Assembly (NCBI RefSeq): GCF_009923995.1
Contig: NZ_RFSK01000027.1
Location: forward strand, 1-64,000
Reading direction: 5' to 3'
DNA length: 64,000 nucleotides
Origin: Janthinobacterium sp.
Lineage (GTDB): Bacteria > Pseudomonadota > Gammaproteobacteria > Burkholderiales > Burkholderiaceae_D
The translations under genes were made by a program, and so were the position numbers. The notes beneath the pieces are model-generated. The model had not been told where the DNA came from. It worked only from the letters and a program-made list of their open reading frames with translations, and searched no databases. Below, one piece after another: positions 53,859-62,747 of the stretch (positions are counted from its first letter, which is position 1; every line of letters starts with the position of its first letter).

Positions 53859-54416
53859 GTGCTGTACGAAGAATTCAACGAGTTTTGGGACGTGGCGCGC
53901 AAGCGCAACATCATCTTTTTTTACGTGGGCTATTTCTCGCAGCACGTGGTCAGCGCCATATCCGAAACCATCAAGGCGCGCCTGGATACGGCCGGCGCGG
54001 CCGGCCCCACGCGGCGGCGCATCTTTTCCTCGTTCATCGAGATGTCGCAAAACATCATGCATTATTCGGCCGACAGCCTGACGCCCGACGCGCAGCTGGA
54101 CCAGCAGATGCGGCGCGGCTCGTTCTGCATCGGCACGCGCGGCGACAGCTTCTTCCTCCTGTGCGCCAACCCCGTCTCGACGGACAACGTGGCGCAGATC
54201 CGCGCCCGCCTGGAACCGCTGCACACCATGACGATGGACGAGATCCGCCTGGCCTACAAGAAGGCCCTGCGCGAGGAGGCGCCCGCCGACAGCAAGGGCG
54301 CGGGCCTGGGCTTCCTCACCATGGCGCGCGACGCCAGCGAGCCGCTGGAATTCGAATTCGTCCAGGACCCCCAGGAGCCGGGCCACACCATCTTCTGCAT
54401 CAAAGCCATCATTTGA
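53859..54416 (+). CDS. siaB: SiaB-family kinase
   Basis: 185 residues from MLYEEFNEFWDVARKRNIIF. It has a histidine-kinase-like ATPase fold (SiaB/DUF6272): FSSFIEMSQNIMHYSAD corresponds to the N-box, and SKGAGLGFLTMARD to the G-box. SiaB phosphorylates SiaC on threonine in P. aeruginosa and so turns off the cyclase. It stands 59 bases after the phosphatase gene and 22 before siaC. Confidence 0.85.
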   Translation: MLYEEFNEFWDVARKRNIIFFYVGYFSQHVVSAISETIKARLDTAGAAGPTRRRIFSSFIEMSQNIMHYSADSLTPDAQLDQQMRRGSFCIGTRGDSFFLLCANPVSTDNVAQIRARLEPLHTMTMDEIRLAYKKALREEAPADSKGAGLGFLTMARDASEPLEFEFVQDPQEPGHTIFCIKAII

Positions 54417-54438
54417 AAGAGCCGACTCAGGAAAGCAT

Positions 54439-54837
54439 ATGCAATTACCGTCACCACTGTTCATCGCCGCGACCCCGAGTTCGCCCGAAATCGACTTCCG
54501 TTTCGAGCAGCACACCCTGTCGATCAAGGGCGAGTCGTATCCGGAAAACGCGGCCGCCTTCTATGGCCCGCTGATCGCCGCCGTGCGCGCCTACCTGGAA
54601 GGCTGCCGCGCAGCCGCCATCACCGTGAATGTCTCGCTGGCCTACTTCAACAGCTCGAGCACGAAAATGCTGTTTACCCTGTTCGACGCCCTGAACCAGG
54701 CCGCCGCGGACGGCAACCAGGTGCGCCTGAACTGGTACCACGACGAGGATGACGACACCATCCTGGAATTCGGCCAGGAGCTGCAGCAGGACTTCACGGC
54801 GCTGGACTTCCGCGACCACCCCGTGCAGGGAACCTAA
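54439..54837 (+). CDS. siaC: SiaC-family regulatory phosphoprotein
   Basis: 132 residues, DUF1987/SiaC: TPSSPEIDFRFEQHTLSIKG, SYPENAAAFYGPLIAAVRAY and ITVNVSLAYFNSSSTKMLF. The Ser/Thr cluster in NSSSTK holds the likely phosphorylation site (Thr68 in P. aeruginosa). Unphosphorylated SiaC binds and activates the diguanylate cyclase SiaD; the kinase/phosphatase pair sets the state. Three bases separate it from the GGDEF gene. Confidence 0.88.
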   Translation: MQLPSPLFIAATPSSPEIDFRFEQHTLSIKGESYPENAAAFYGPLIAAVRAYLEGCRAAAITVNVSLAYFNSSSTKMLFTLFDALNQAAADGNQVRLNWYHDEDDDTILEFGQELQQDFTALDFRDHPVQGT

Positions 54838-54840
54838 GGC

Positions 54841-55581
54841 ATGCGCGCCGCCATCTCCGAGTCCGAACTGGAACCCGACCTGTTCACCGTGGAAGCGGCG
54901 GCGCTGGCCGCCGCGCGCCGCATGCACGCCGACGCCGGCGCGCCGGGCGCGGAACAGCGGCGCGTGCTCGGCGAACTGATCGTCCACTACGAACGGCTGA
55001 TGCGCGAGACGCGGCGCCTGATCGGCCGCAGCGACCGCGCCGAGCGCGACATGCATCTGCTGAACCGCCAGCTGCAAACCCTGGCCGGCCAGCTCGAATA
55101 CCGCGCCACGCACGATCCGCTGACGGGCGCGCTGAACCGCGGCGCCGTGATCGACCACGCCTCGCGCTGCCTGGAACGGGGCGACATGGCCCTGATCGTG
55201 CTCGATATCGACCTGTTCAAGCAGGTCAACGACGACTTCGGCCACCCGGCCGGCGACGGCGTGATCCAGGCCGTGGTCGACTGCCTGAAGGGCTTGTTGG
55301 GGCAGGAAACGGCCATCGGCAGGGTCGGCGGCGAAGAGTTTTCCGTCGTCTGGCCCACTTCCTCGCGCGACGAGGCGGCCAAGGTGGCGCAGCGCATCTG
55401 CGACACGGTGGGCCGCCAGCGCCATGCGGCACCCATCACGCGCGCCATCACCGTCAGCGTGGGCCTGAGCTGGAACCGCGCCGGTACGGCCTTCGAGACG
55501 GCCTACAGCCACGCCGACCAGGCCCTGTACCAGGCCAAGCGCGAGGGGCGCAACTGCGTGCGCCAGTGGCTGGAGAGCTGA
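54841..55581 (+). CDS. siaD: SiaD-like diguanylate cyclase
   Basis: 246 residues. A helical stalk (residues 20-90, LIVHYERLMRETRRLIGRSD) precedes a GGDEF domain with THDPLTGALNRGAVIDH, LDIDLFKQVNDDFGHPAGD and an active site VGGEEFSVVW. No RxxD inhibition site lies five residues upstream (GQET there), so the enzyme is probably not product-inhibited by that route. It makes c-di-GMP when SiaC is bound to the stalk. No membrane span. Confidence 0.9.
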   Translation: MRAAISESELEPDLFTVEAAALAAARRMHADAGAPGAEQRRVLGELIVHYERLMRETRRLIGRSDRAERDMHLLNRQLQTLAGQLEYRATHDPLTGALNRGAVIDHASRCLERGDMALIVLDIDLFKQVNDDFGHPAGDGVIQAVVDCLKGLLGQETAIGRVGGEEFSVVWPTSSRDEAAKVAQRICDTVGRQRHAAPITRAITVSVGLSWNRAGTAFETAYSHADQALYQAKREGRNCVRQWLES

Positions 55582-55595
55582 GCCGGCGCCCCGGA

Positions 55596-56312
55596 TCAGC
55601 GCAGCTGTTCGCGCGCCATGCTGCCGTCGCGGCGCATGGCCGCTGCCGCGCGCTGCATGGCCGCCGCCTGCGCCTCGGGCAGCTGCTTGTTGCAGGCCAG
55701 GTAAGTCTGCACGCGGTTGAAGGTCAAGAGGGGCACCACCTTGCCTTCCCATTCCTTGCCGAGAAAAGGCTTGCTGCCCACCGCCATGCCGACGGCCCAC
55801 AGGTCGATGCGCCCGAGCAGCAGCTTTTGCGGATTGAGCCACTCCTGGGTCACGGGCGCCACGTTCAGGCCCCGCTGGCGCAGATAATCGTCGCGCGCGT
55901 CGCCCAGCACCGTGCCGATGACGAGGCCGCGGGCGTCATCCAGCGTGCGCAGCGCCAGGCGCCGCTCGGCCAGGCCGTACAGCACCCATTCTGCTTCGTT
56001 GAGGGGGCCGATCCAGCGGAACAGGGCTTCGCGCTCCTGCGTGCGCGAGGTGGAAAAGATGCAGGTGTCAGGCTCGCGCAGCGCCTGCGCATACGCGCGC
56101 TTCCACGGCAACAGCTCGATGGCATAGCCGATACCGGCGCGCGCCATGATCTCGCGCACCTTCATGGTTTCCCGCCCGACAACGACATTGCCTTCCATCA
56201 TACTCGATGGCGGCAAGTGCTCGCCGACGATGCGCACGCCCTGCGCGCCGGCCGCCATGGGCAGCATCAGCAGCAGCGCGGCGAGCCGCCACGCCATCCT
56301 TCCTTGTTTCAT
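55596..56312 (-). CDS. periplasmic amino-acid-type binding protein
   Basis: 238 residues with signal peptide (LAALLLMLPMAAGAQG). It is a small type-II periplasmic binding protein of the SBP_bac_3 class: VRIVGEHLPPSSMMEGNVVV, IMARAGIGYAIELLPWKRAY and IGTVLGDARDDYLRQRGLNV. There is no permease or ATPase next to it. Stand-alone members are often sensors or of unknown role. It is convergent with siaD, 14 bases apart. Confidence 0.78.
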   Translation of the reverse strand: MKQGRMAWRLAALLLMLPMAAGAQGVRIVGEHLPPSSMMEGNVVVGRETMKVREIMARAGIGYAIELLPWKRAYAQALREPDTCIFSTSRTQEREALFRWIGPLNEAEWVLYGLAERRLALRTLDDARGLVIGTVLGDARDDYLRQRGLNVAPVTQEWLNPQKLLLGRIDLWAVGMAVGSKPFLGKEWEGKVVPLLTFNRVQTYLACNKQLPEAQAAAMQRAAAAMRRDGSMAREQLR

Positions 56313-56485
56313 GCTTGCCTTCTTCTTCCACAGGGCATACGCGTCCCTGTTACCACTACGATATTACCATCGGCTCGCGCCAGCCATCATGAAATATTGC
56401 AAAATTGATCATTGTTTTTCCATACCGTGGCCGCTGGCCAACGCGGGCTGGAGGCGTACGAGGGAGTGGAAAAAGGGGAAATAAC

Positions 56486-56581
56486 TGGCGGAAAACAGTA
56501 GGAGTCGAACCTACGGGAGAACGTCTGACGCCCTCCACCGGGTTTGAAGCCCGGCCACATCACCGGATGAGTGTGCTTTCC
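56486..56581 (-). tRNA. selC: selenocysteine tRNA (anticodon UCA)
   Basis: A 96-base tRNA-Sec including an encoded CCA. It has the long 8-base acceptor (GGAAAGCA with TGTTTTCC) and the 5-base T stem (GTAGG-TTCGACT-CCTAC), giving the 8+5 bacterial pattern. The anticodon stem CCGGG / CCCGG encloses CTTCAAA with TCA, and a long variable arm (GGAG...CTCC) is present. It starts 12 bases after the selB stop on the same strand, so it is probably cut from the fdhE-selA-selB transcript. Confidence 0.96.
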
Positions 56582-56593
56582 GCGGTACTTGAG

Positions 56594-58549
56594 CTAGCTG
56601 CTGGGCAAGGCCGGGCTGTAGGTCCACAGTGCTTGCGGGCGCAATAAATGCCCATTGCCAACACGGCGAGTATAACCGACGCGGTCAAAGAATTCCAGAA
56701 CCTGGATCGCCCGCTTGCGTCCCAGGCCGCTGGCGTCGCGGAAGGTGGCCGCGCTCACGGCGCCGGCGCCGGGCGGCAAGCCCTCGTCCCGCTCCGTTTT
56801 TTCAGCCAGGGTGCGCGCCAGCTGCGCCAGCTCGGCCAGCGCGGCCGGATGGTAGAACAGGTCGTGCACCACCTGGCTGATCTGCCCAGCCTTGGCCAGT
56901 TTGCGCAGCAGCCTGCGGGTTTCCTCCTCGGCCAGGCCGAAGTCGCGCGCCAGGTCGCGCGTCCACGGCGGATCGAAGCGGCCCTGCAGCAGCGCCGCCA
57001 GCATCGGCTCGGCCACGGCCTGCTCCTGCGGCGTCAGCTCCACGCTGTGCGTCGGCAAATGCAGGCTGGCGCCGCGCCCCTGCACGGCGCCTTGCGCCAG
57101 CAGGGCGTCCACCAGATGGCTCCACAGCGCGTCTTCCATCTCCGCGTCGACGATGCGCTTCAAGCGCCACAGTTCCGGCCCCGCCTCGTCGGGGGCGCGC
57201 GCATGGAAGGCTGCCAAGGCGGCCAGCGCCCTGTCTTCCAGTGCGGCCTGCGCCGCGGGTGCCAGCAGCAGGGCGTCGTTGGCGCGCAGGGCGATGCGCC
57301 GCGTGTCGGGCGGCAGCGCCATGGCCTGCGCCGGCAACAGCGACAGGCGCACCAGCAAGGACTCGCGCAAGCCCAGCGGGCTTTGCGCCAGCAGGGCCGC
57401 ATAGTCGCCGTGCGCGACGAATGCGGCCAGCGCATCGAGCCAGGCCAGGCGCGCCGGGCTGCGGCGCTTGCGCGCGGGACCGAACGGGTCGAGCACCATG
57501 CCGCCGCCCACCGTCTGCGTGGCCTGCGCATTGCGCACGACGAAGCGGTCGCCCGGCACGCCGTGCATGGGAGCGTCGAATACCAGCTGCACCCTGCCCG
57601 TCTGCCCCGGCGAGAGCGTCTCGCCATCGAGCATGACGGCGCGCGCCAGCTGGTGCGCCGCGCCCAGGTGCACGTGCAGCGGCGACCAGGCTTTCAGCTG
57701 CACCCCGGCGTCGGGCAGCAGGGTCAGTTCCACGTCGAGGCGCTCGGAACACTGCGCCAGCGCGGGCGCGACGATCCAGTTGCCCCGCTCGATGCGTTCG
57801 CGGTCGATGCCGGCCAGGTTCAGCGCCAGGCGCTGGCCCGCCATGCCCGTCTCGGCCGCGCGGTTCTGCGCATGGATGCTGCGCACCCGCGCCTGCCCGC
57901 CACCGGGCGCCAGCTGCAGGGCGTCGCCCACGTGCGCCATGCCCGCCAGCGCCGTGCCGGTGACGATGGTGCCCTGCCCAGTCAGCGTGAACACGCGGTC
58001 CACGCCGAGGCGGAACAAGCGCCGCTCGTCGCGCCGCGGCAGGCTGCGCGACACCTGCGTCAGGTGCGCCAGCAGGGCCGCCACGCCGGGATCGTTGTCC
58101 TGGCTGGCCGCCGTGGGGAAGATGGGGCTGCCCGCCAGCGGCGTGCCGGCCAGCAGCGCCTCGATGTCCGCTTCCACCTGCGCCACGCGGGCGCCGTCGG
58201 CGCGGTCGATCTTGGTCAGCGCCACGGCGCCGCGCGTCACGCCCAGCAGCTGCAAGATGGCCAGGTGCTCCTGCGTCTGCGGCATGACGCCATCGTCGGC
58301 CGCCACCACCAGCAGGGCGAAGTCGATGCCCGTCACGCCGGAAGCCATGGTGCGGATGAATTTTTCGTGGCCCGGCACGTCGATCACGCCCAGCACCGTG
58401 CCGTCGGCCAGCGGCAGGTAGGCGTAGCCCAGTTCGATGGAAATGCCGCGCGCCTGCTCTTCCTTCAGGCGGTCCGTGTGCACGCCCGTCAGCGCCCGCG
58501 TGAGCGTCGTCTTGCCATGGTCGATATGGCCTGCGGTGCCGACGATCAT
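56594..58549 (-). CDS. selB: selenocysteine-specific elongation factor SelB
   Basis: 651 residues. G-domain motifs are [29 protein letters not shown], and [11 protein letters not shown]-Tu-like domains II and III follow, with [20 protein letters not shown] and [21 protein letters not shown]-terminal winged helices (from about 480) bind the SECIS hairpin in mRNA. It carries Sec-tRNA to the ribosome at UGA codons. The start overlaps the selA stop (ATGA), and tRNA-Sec follows directly. Confidence 0.95.
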   Translation of the reverse strand: MIVGTAGHIDHGKTTLTRALTGVHTDRLKEEQARGISIELGYAYLPLADGTVLGVIDVPGHEKFIRTMASGVTGIDFALLVVAADDGVMPQTQEHLAILQLLGVTRGAVALTKIDRADGARVAQVEADIEALLAGTPLAGSPIFPTAASQDNDPGVAALLAHLTQVSRSLPRRDERRLFRLGVDRVFTLTGQGTIVTGTALAGMAHVGDALQLAPGGGQARVRSIHAQNRAAETGMAGQRLALNLAGIDRERIERGNWIVAPALAQCSERLDVELTLLPDAGVQLKAWSPLHVHLGAAHQLARAVMLDGETLSPGQTGRVQLVFDAPMHGVPGDRFVVRNAQATQTVGGGMVLDPFGPARKRRSPARLAWLDALAAFVAHGDYAALLAQSPLGLRESLLVRLSLLPAQAMALPPDTRRIALRANDALLLAPAAQAALEDRALAALAAFHARAPDEAGPELWRLKRIVDAEMEDALWSHLVDALLAQGAVQGRGASLHLPTHSVELTPQEQAVAEPMLAALLQGRFDPPWTRDLARDFGLAEEETRRLLRKLAKAGQISQVVHDLFYHPAALAELAQLARTLAEKTERDEGLPPGAGAVSAATFRDASGLGRKRAIQVLEFFDRVGYTRRVGNGHLLRPQALWTYSPALPSS

Positions 58550-59961
58550 GCGGACAACTCGCCGAGCTGCGCGATGAAGGCCGCTTCATGGGCTCCTTCC
58601 AGGCAGCGCAGGTCCAGCCACAGCGCATCCTGGCCGATGCGCCCGATCACGGGCCGCGGCAGGGCGCGCAGGCGCTGCTCCAGCACGCCCAGGGGGTTGC
58701 TCAGGCGTGAGCCGGGAGCGCTGCGGATGACCAGGCCAAAGCTGGGCAGCTGGTCGACGGGCAAGGCGCCGCTGCCGATCTGGCTGCGCATCGCCTCGGC
58801 CGTCACCACGTAGGCCGTGCCCAGCGCCGCTTGCAGCAGCGCCAGCAGATCCTCGGCCTGCCCGCGCATGGCGGCGGCGGGACGCGTCAGCAGGCGCAAG
58901 GTGGTCAGGCGCTCGGCCAGCAGGTCCGGCGCGCGGTACAGCTGCAGCACCGGTTCCAGGGCGGCCAGGGTCAGTTTACCCACGCGCAGGGCGCGTTTCA
59001 GGGGGTTGCGCTTGATCTTCGCGATCAGGTCGGCGCGCCCGACGATGACACCGCACTGCGGCCCCCCCAGCAGCTTGTCGCCGCTGAAGGTCACGAGGTC
59101 GGCACCCGCCGCGATGGTTTCGCGCACCGTCGTTTCATGCGGCAAGCCAAACTGGGCCAGGTCGACCAGGGTACCGCTGCCCAGGTCCACGGCCGTGGGA
59201 ATCGCGTGCTGCGCGGCCAGCGGCACGAGGGCGTCCAGTTCCACGCTCTTGGTAAATCCCGTGATGGCGTAATTGCTGCAATGGACCTTCATCAGCAAGG
59301 CCGTATGCTCATTGACGCCGTTGGCGTAGTCGGCCAGGTGCGTGCGGTTGGTGCTGCCCACTTCGCGCAGCACGGCGCCGGCGCGCGTCATCACGTCGGG
59401 GATGCGGAAGGCACCGCCGATTTCCACCAGTTCCCCGCGCGAGACGATCACCTCCCGGCCCTGCGCCAGGGTATTTAACATCAGCAGCACGGCGGCCGCG
59501 TTGTTGTTGACGATGGTGGCCGCCTCGGCGCCCGTCAGCTCGCGCAGCAATTCCTCGACGAGGTCGTCGCGGTCGCCCCGCTTGCCCGTGTCCAGGTCGA
59601 ATTCCAGGTTCATCGGCCATTGCAGGGCTTCCACCACGGCTTGCACGGCCGCGTCGGGCAGCAAGGCCCGGCCCAGGTTGGTGTGCAGCACCGTGCCCGT
59701 CAGGTTGAAGACGGCGCGCAAGTGCGAGCGCGACTGCGCCTGCAGGCGTTCATCCATCTGCGCGACGATGGCGGCAATCGATGCGCCCTCCTCGCCCGCT
59801 GTACCGGTCCCCGCCAGCATGGCCGCGCGCAGCTCGGCCAGCGCGGCACGGGCGCAGGCCAGCGTCTGCACGCGGCCGTATTCGGCGACGAGTGCCTGGC
59901 AAGCCGCATCGGCGAGGATGCGGTCCACCGACGGCAGGCGCACGGTCTGCCCCGTCGTCAT
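58546..59961 (-). CDS. selA: L-seryl-tRNA(Sec) selenium transferase SelA
   Basis: 471 residues from [16 protein letters not shown]; start in the ATGA overlap with fdhE. PLP-dependent: the Lys that binds PLP is in [19 protein letters not shown]. Other family blocks are [32 protein letters not shown] and [20 protein letters not shown]. It converts Ser-tRNA(Sec) to Sec-tRNA(Sec) with selenophosphate. The selD gene for selenophosphate is not in this window. Confidence 0.95.
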   Translation of the reverse strand: MTTGQTVRLPSVDRILADAACQALVAEYGRVQTLACARAALAELRAAMLAGTGTAGEEGASIAAIVAQMDERLQAQSRSHLRAVFNLTGTVLHTNLGRALLPDAAVQAVVEALQWPMNLEFDLDTGKRGDRDDLVEELLRELTGAEAATIVNNNAAAVLLMLNTLAQGREVIVSRGELVEIGGAFRIPDVMTRAGAVLREVGSTNRTHLADYANGVNEHTALLMKVHCSNYAITGFTKSVELDALVPLAAQHAIPTAVDLGSGTLVDLAQFGLPHETTVRETIAAGADLVTFSGDKLLGGPQCGVIVGRADLIAKIKRNPLKRALRVGKLTLAALEPVLQLYRAPDLLAERLTTLRLLTRPAAAMRGQAEDLLALLQAALGTAYVVTAEAMRSQIGSGALPVDQLPSFGLVIRSAPGSRLSNPLGVLEQRLRALPRPVIGRIGQDALWLDLRCLEGAHEAAFIAQLGELSA

Positions 59962-61022
59962 GGCTGCTGGCCCTCGCCCTTCCCCAGCCACAGCAGCGGA
60001 TTGCCGCTGGCGCGCTGGTAGCCCGCCTCGCCCACCAGCAGGTCGAGCATCAGGCTGGCCAGGTCGTCGGCCAGCGGCTCGACGTTGTAATCGTGTTCCT
60101 GGTTGAAGACCTTGCGGTAGGTGTGGCAATCGTCGCAGGTTTCCGCGCGCGCCACCTTCTTCGGGTCGTTCGCCTTGTTCGGCAACTTGTCGTCCTTGGC
60201 CGTCACGGGGTCGAACGGTGCCGCCTCGGCCGCGTCCAGGCCCTGGTAGGCGATCTTGCCATTCTGTTCGCAGGTCGAACATTTCACGCGCACCATGTGC
60301 CATTCGCTTTCGCAGATGCCGCAGTGCAGGTAGCGGTAACCCTGCGACTGGCCGCCGATGCGGATCACGCTGGCGACGGGGTGCGAGCCGCAGACGGGGC
60401 ACAGGGTGCCCGTTTCCAGGTCCGGCACGCGCGTGGCGCGCAGCTGGCTGGCCGACGTCGACCACAGCACCTGCAGGGCGGCGGCGACGAACGGCGCATG
60501 CATGGGGTTCAGGTTGTCGCCGTTCTCGTCGAGCACGGCATCGGCGCAGGCATCGAGCGCCGCTGCATCGAGCGCGCGCAGCTGGGCCAGCACCTGCGTC
60601 AGGCCGCCGGACAGGGCCGGCTGGCTGGCCGCCGTGGCGGCCAGTTCGTCGAGCAGGCTGGAAAAGATGTCGCGCCAGATGGGCGGACGGGCGCCGTTGA
60701 CGGGCAGCACCGGCATGCGGTGCGCGATGGCACGGCGCAATACCTCGGCGTCGGCCACGGGCACGGCGTCGGGCGCCAGCTTGGCGACCACGGCCGCCTG
60801 CGCATCGGCCAGCGCGGCCATCAGCACCAGGTAGCCCTGCATGCCCGCATCGACGGGGATGCCCTTGATCTTGCCCTGCGCCAATTCGCGCAAGCGCAAG
60901 GCGCGCGCCGTAAACAGGCTGCCGGGCTGTGGCAGCAGCAGGCGCGGAATGGCGTTATGGTCCAGGCCTTCGATTTCGCCTGGCTGGAGTATGCGTTGTA
61001 CCAATGGAGTTTTCCCATCCAA
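59958..61022 (-). CDS. fdhE: formate dehydrogenase accessory protein FdhE
   Basis: 354 residues. The C-terminal half has the paired Cys motifs of the FdhE rubredoxin-like fold: [37 protein letters not shown] (in parts) and [14 protein letters not shown]. FdhE binds the catalytic subunit of respiratory formate dehydrogenase before export and is needed for activity. It starts after a terminator that separates it from fdoI. The stop overlaps the selA start. Confidence 0.94.
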   Translation of the reverse strand: MDGKTPLVQRILQPGEIEGLDHNAIPRLLLPQPGSLFTARALRLRELAQGKIKGIPVDAGMQGYLVLMAALADAQAAVVAKLAPDAVPVADAEVLRRAIAHRMPVLPVNGARPPIWRDIFSSLLDELAATAASQPALSGGLTQVLAQLRALDAAALDACADAVLDENGDNLNPMHAPFVAAALQVLWSTSASQLRATRVPDLETGTLCPVCGSHPVASVIRIGGQSQGYRYLHCGICESEWHMVRVKCSTCEQNGKIAYQGLDAAEAAPFDPVTAKDDKLPNKANDPKKVARAETCDDCHTYRKVFNQEHDYNVEPLADDLASLMLDLLVGEAGYQRASGNPLLWLGKGEGQQP

Positions 61023-61069
61023 AAAACAAAGCAGAGCCAGCGGAGTTGGCTGTGCTGTAAAAGTATTCT

Positions 61070-61111
61070 AAACGATAAAGAGAAAGGGGCCGATCCTGTG
61101 GGACCGGCCCC
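61070..61111 (-). terminator. terminator between fdoI and fdhE
   Basis: The stem GGGGCCGATCC / GGACCGGCCCC (one mismatch, loop TGTG) is followed on the minus strand by the T-rich run CCTTTCTCTTTATCG. It lies 33 bases after fdoI. Some read-through probably feeds fdhE. Confidence 0.7.
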
Positions 61112-61143
61112 GGCTCTTGCAGCAGGGTGTCGCTGACGGCAGC

Positions 61144-61824
61144 TTAATCCTTGCCGTTGCGAATCACCGCTTCAAACCACTTCGGATGGTGCTTGCGCGC
61201 CCAGCCGTAGGTAACGGTGCCGCGCACCATGGCGCCGATCGAGCCCTTGACCCACAGGGCCGCATAGATGTGCACGATGATGGCGCAGATGATGCCGAAG
61301 GCGCACACGGCGTGCAGCAAGGCGGCCGCGCGGATGACGGGGATCGGGAAATAGAACGCGAAATACGCGCGCCAGATCACGATGCCCGACAACAGCAGGC
61401 CCAGCATGCATGCCAGCAATGCGAAGAACAGCAGCTTCTGGCCGGCATTGTACTTGCCGATCTTGGGCAGCTTTTCCTCGCGGTTGTTGAGCACGTCATC
61501 CATCTGTTTCAGCCACTGCTTGTCGGCGTCCTCGAACTTGTTGTGGTGCCAGAAGCGCACCACGAGGATCGCGAACGAGACGAACATCACCAGGCCGGCG
61601 AACGGATGCAGGATGCGCGTCCATTGGCCGCCGCCGAACAGGTTGGCCAGCCACGCCATCGACGGATGGAACATGGCCAGGCCGGACAGGGCCAGCATGA
61701 CGAAGGTGATGGCAGTGACCCAGTGATTCGTGCGCTCGTTGGGGTTGTAGCGCTGGATCAGCGGGTTGCCATCCTTGTCGCGCAGCTTGTCGTGACGCTC
61801 ACCGTGCTGTTCATGATGATTCAT
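61144..61824 (-). CDS. fdoI: formate dehydrogenase-O cytochrome b556 subunit FdoI
   Basis: 226 residues from [16 protein letters not shown], with a perfect AAGGAGG upstream; overlaps the fdoH stop by 14 bases. Four helices carry the heme-ligating His residues of the gamma subunit: [59 protein letters not shown]. It passes electrons from FdoH to quinone in the inner membrane. Confidence 0.94.
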   Translation of the reverse strand: MNHHEQHGERHDKLRDKDGNPLIQRYNPNERTNHWVTAITFVMLALSGLAMFHPSMAWLANLFGGGQWTRILHPFAGLVMFVSFAILVVRFWHHNKFEDADKQWLKQMDDVLNNREEKLPKIGKYNAGQKLLFFALLACMLGLLLSGIVIWRAYFAFYFPIPVIRAAALLHAVCAFGIICAIIVHIYAALWVKGSIGAMVRGTVTYGWARKHHPKWFEAVIRNGKD

Positions 61825-62734
61825 GCTGACCCTCCTTGATGCGCTCGGCCTCGTCCAGGGCTTCGCGTTCCTCATCCTTGCTCACTTCGTTCGGACCGAC
61901 ACGCGTGTAGTGGAACAGGCCCGCCAGGGCCGTGGCCGCCATGCCGGCGACGGCCAGCGGCTTGGCCCAGCCCTTCCAGAAGCCCACCATCAGGCTGATG
62001 CTCGGCTTGTCGGGCAGGTTGGAATACAGGCGTGGCTTGTCGGCATGGTGCAGCACGTACATCACGTGCGTGCCGCCCACGCCCAGCGGATCGTACAGGC
62101 CCGCGTTCTCGAAACCGCGCGACTTCAGGTCGACGATACGTTCTTCCGCATGCACCTTCATGTCTTCCTTGGTGCCGAAGACGATGGCGCCCGTCGGGCA
62201 GGTCTTGACGCAGGCCGGTTCCTGGCCCACGGCGACGCGGTCCGAGCAGAGCGTGCACTTGTAGGCGCGGTCGTCCTTTTTCGAAATGCGGGGCACGTCG
62301 AAAGGACAGCCGGCCACGCAGTAGCCGCAGCCGATGCAGTTTTCTTGATGAAAATCAACGATACCGTTCGTATATTGCACGATGGCGCCCGGCGCCGGGC
62401 AGGCCTTCAGGCAGCCAGGGTCCTCGCAATGCATGCAGCCATCCTTGCGGATCAGCCACTCGAGGTTGCCGTCGTTGCTTTCGTGTTCGGCAAAACGCAT
62501 CACCGTCCACGATTGCGGCGTCAGGTCCGTCGGGTTGTTGTAGGTGCCGTTGTTTTCACCGACCTCGTCGCGCAGGTCGTTCCACTCCATGCACGCCGTC
62601 TGGCAAGCCTTGCAGCCGATGCATTTCGACACATCGATCAGCTTGGCCACGGTGCCCGTCACCGGCGTGCGCGCCTGCGGCGGCGTGACGGTGGTGGCGG
62701 ACAGGCGCCGGATATCTAAGGATTGCAGTGCCAT
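61811..62734 (-). CDS. fdoH: formate dehydrogenase-O iron-sulfur subunit FdoH/FdxH
   Basis: 307 residues. Four [4Fe-4S] clusters are shown by the Cys groups [49 protein letters not shown] and [24 protein letters not shown]-terminal helix ([20 protein letters not shown]) anchors it. It joins the catalytic subunit to the cytochrome. It lies 13 bases after fdoG. Confidence 0.95.
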   Translation of the reverse strand: MALQSLDIRRLSATTVTPPQARTPVTGTVAKLIDVSKCIGCKACQTACMEWNDLRDEVGENNGTYNNPTDLTPQSWTVMRFAEHESNDGNLEWLIRKDGCMHCEDPGCLKACPAPGAIVQYTNGIVDFHQENCIGCGYCVAGCPFDVPRISKKDDRAYKCTLCSDRVAVGQEPACVKTCPTGAIVFGTKEDMKVHAEERIVDLKSRGFENAGLYDPLGVGGTHVMYVLHHADKPRLYSNLPDKPSISLMVGFWKGWAKPLAVAGMAATALAGLFHYTRVGPNEVSKDEEREALDEAERIKEGQHESS

Positions 62735-62747
62735 TATCGATCTCCCA

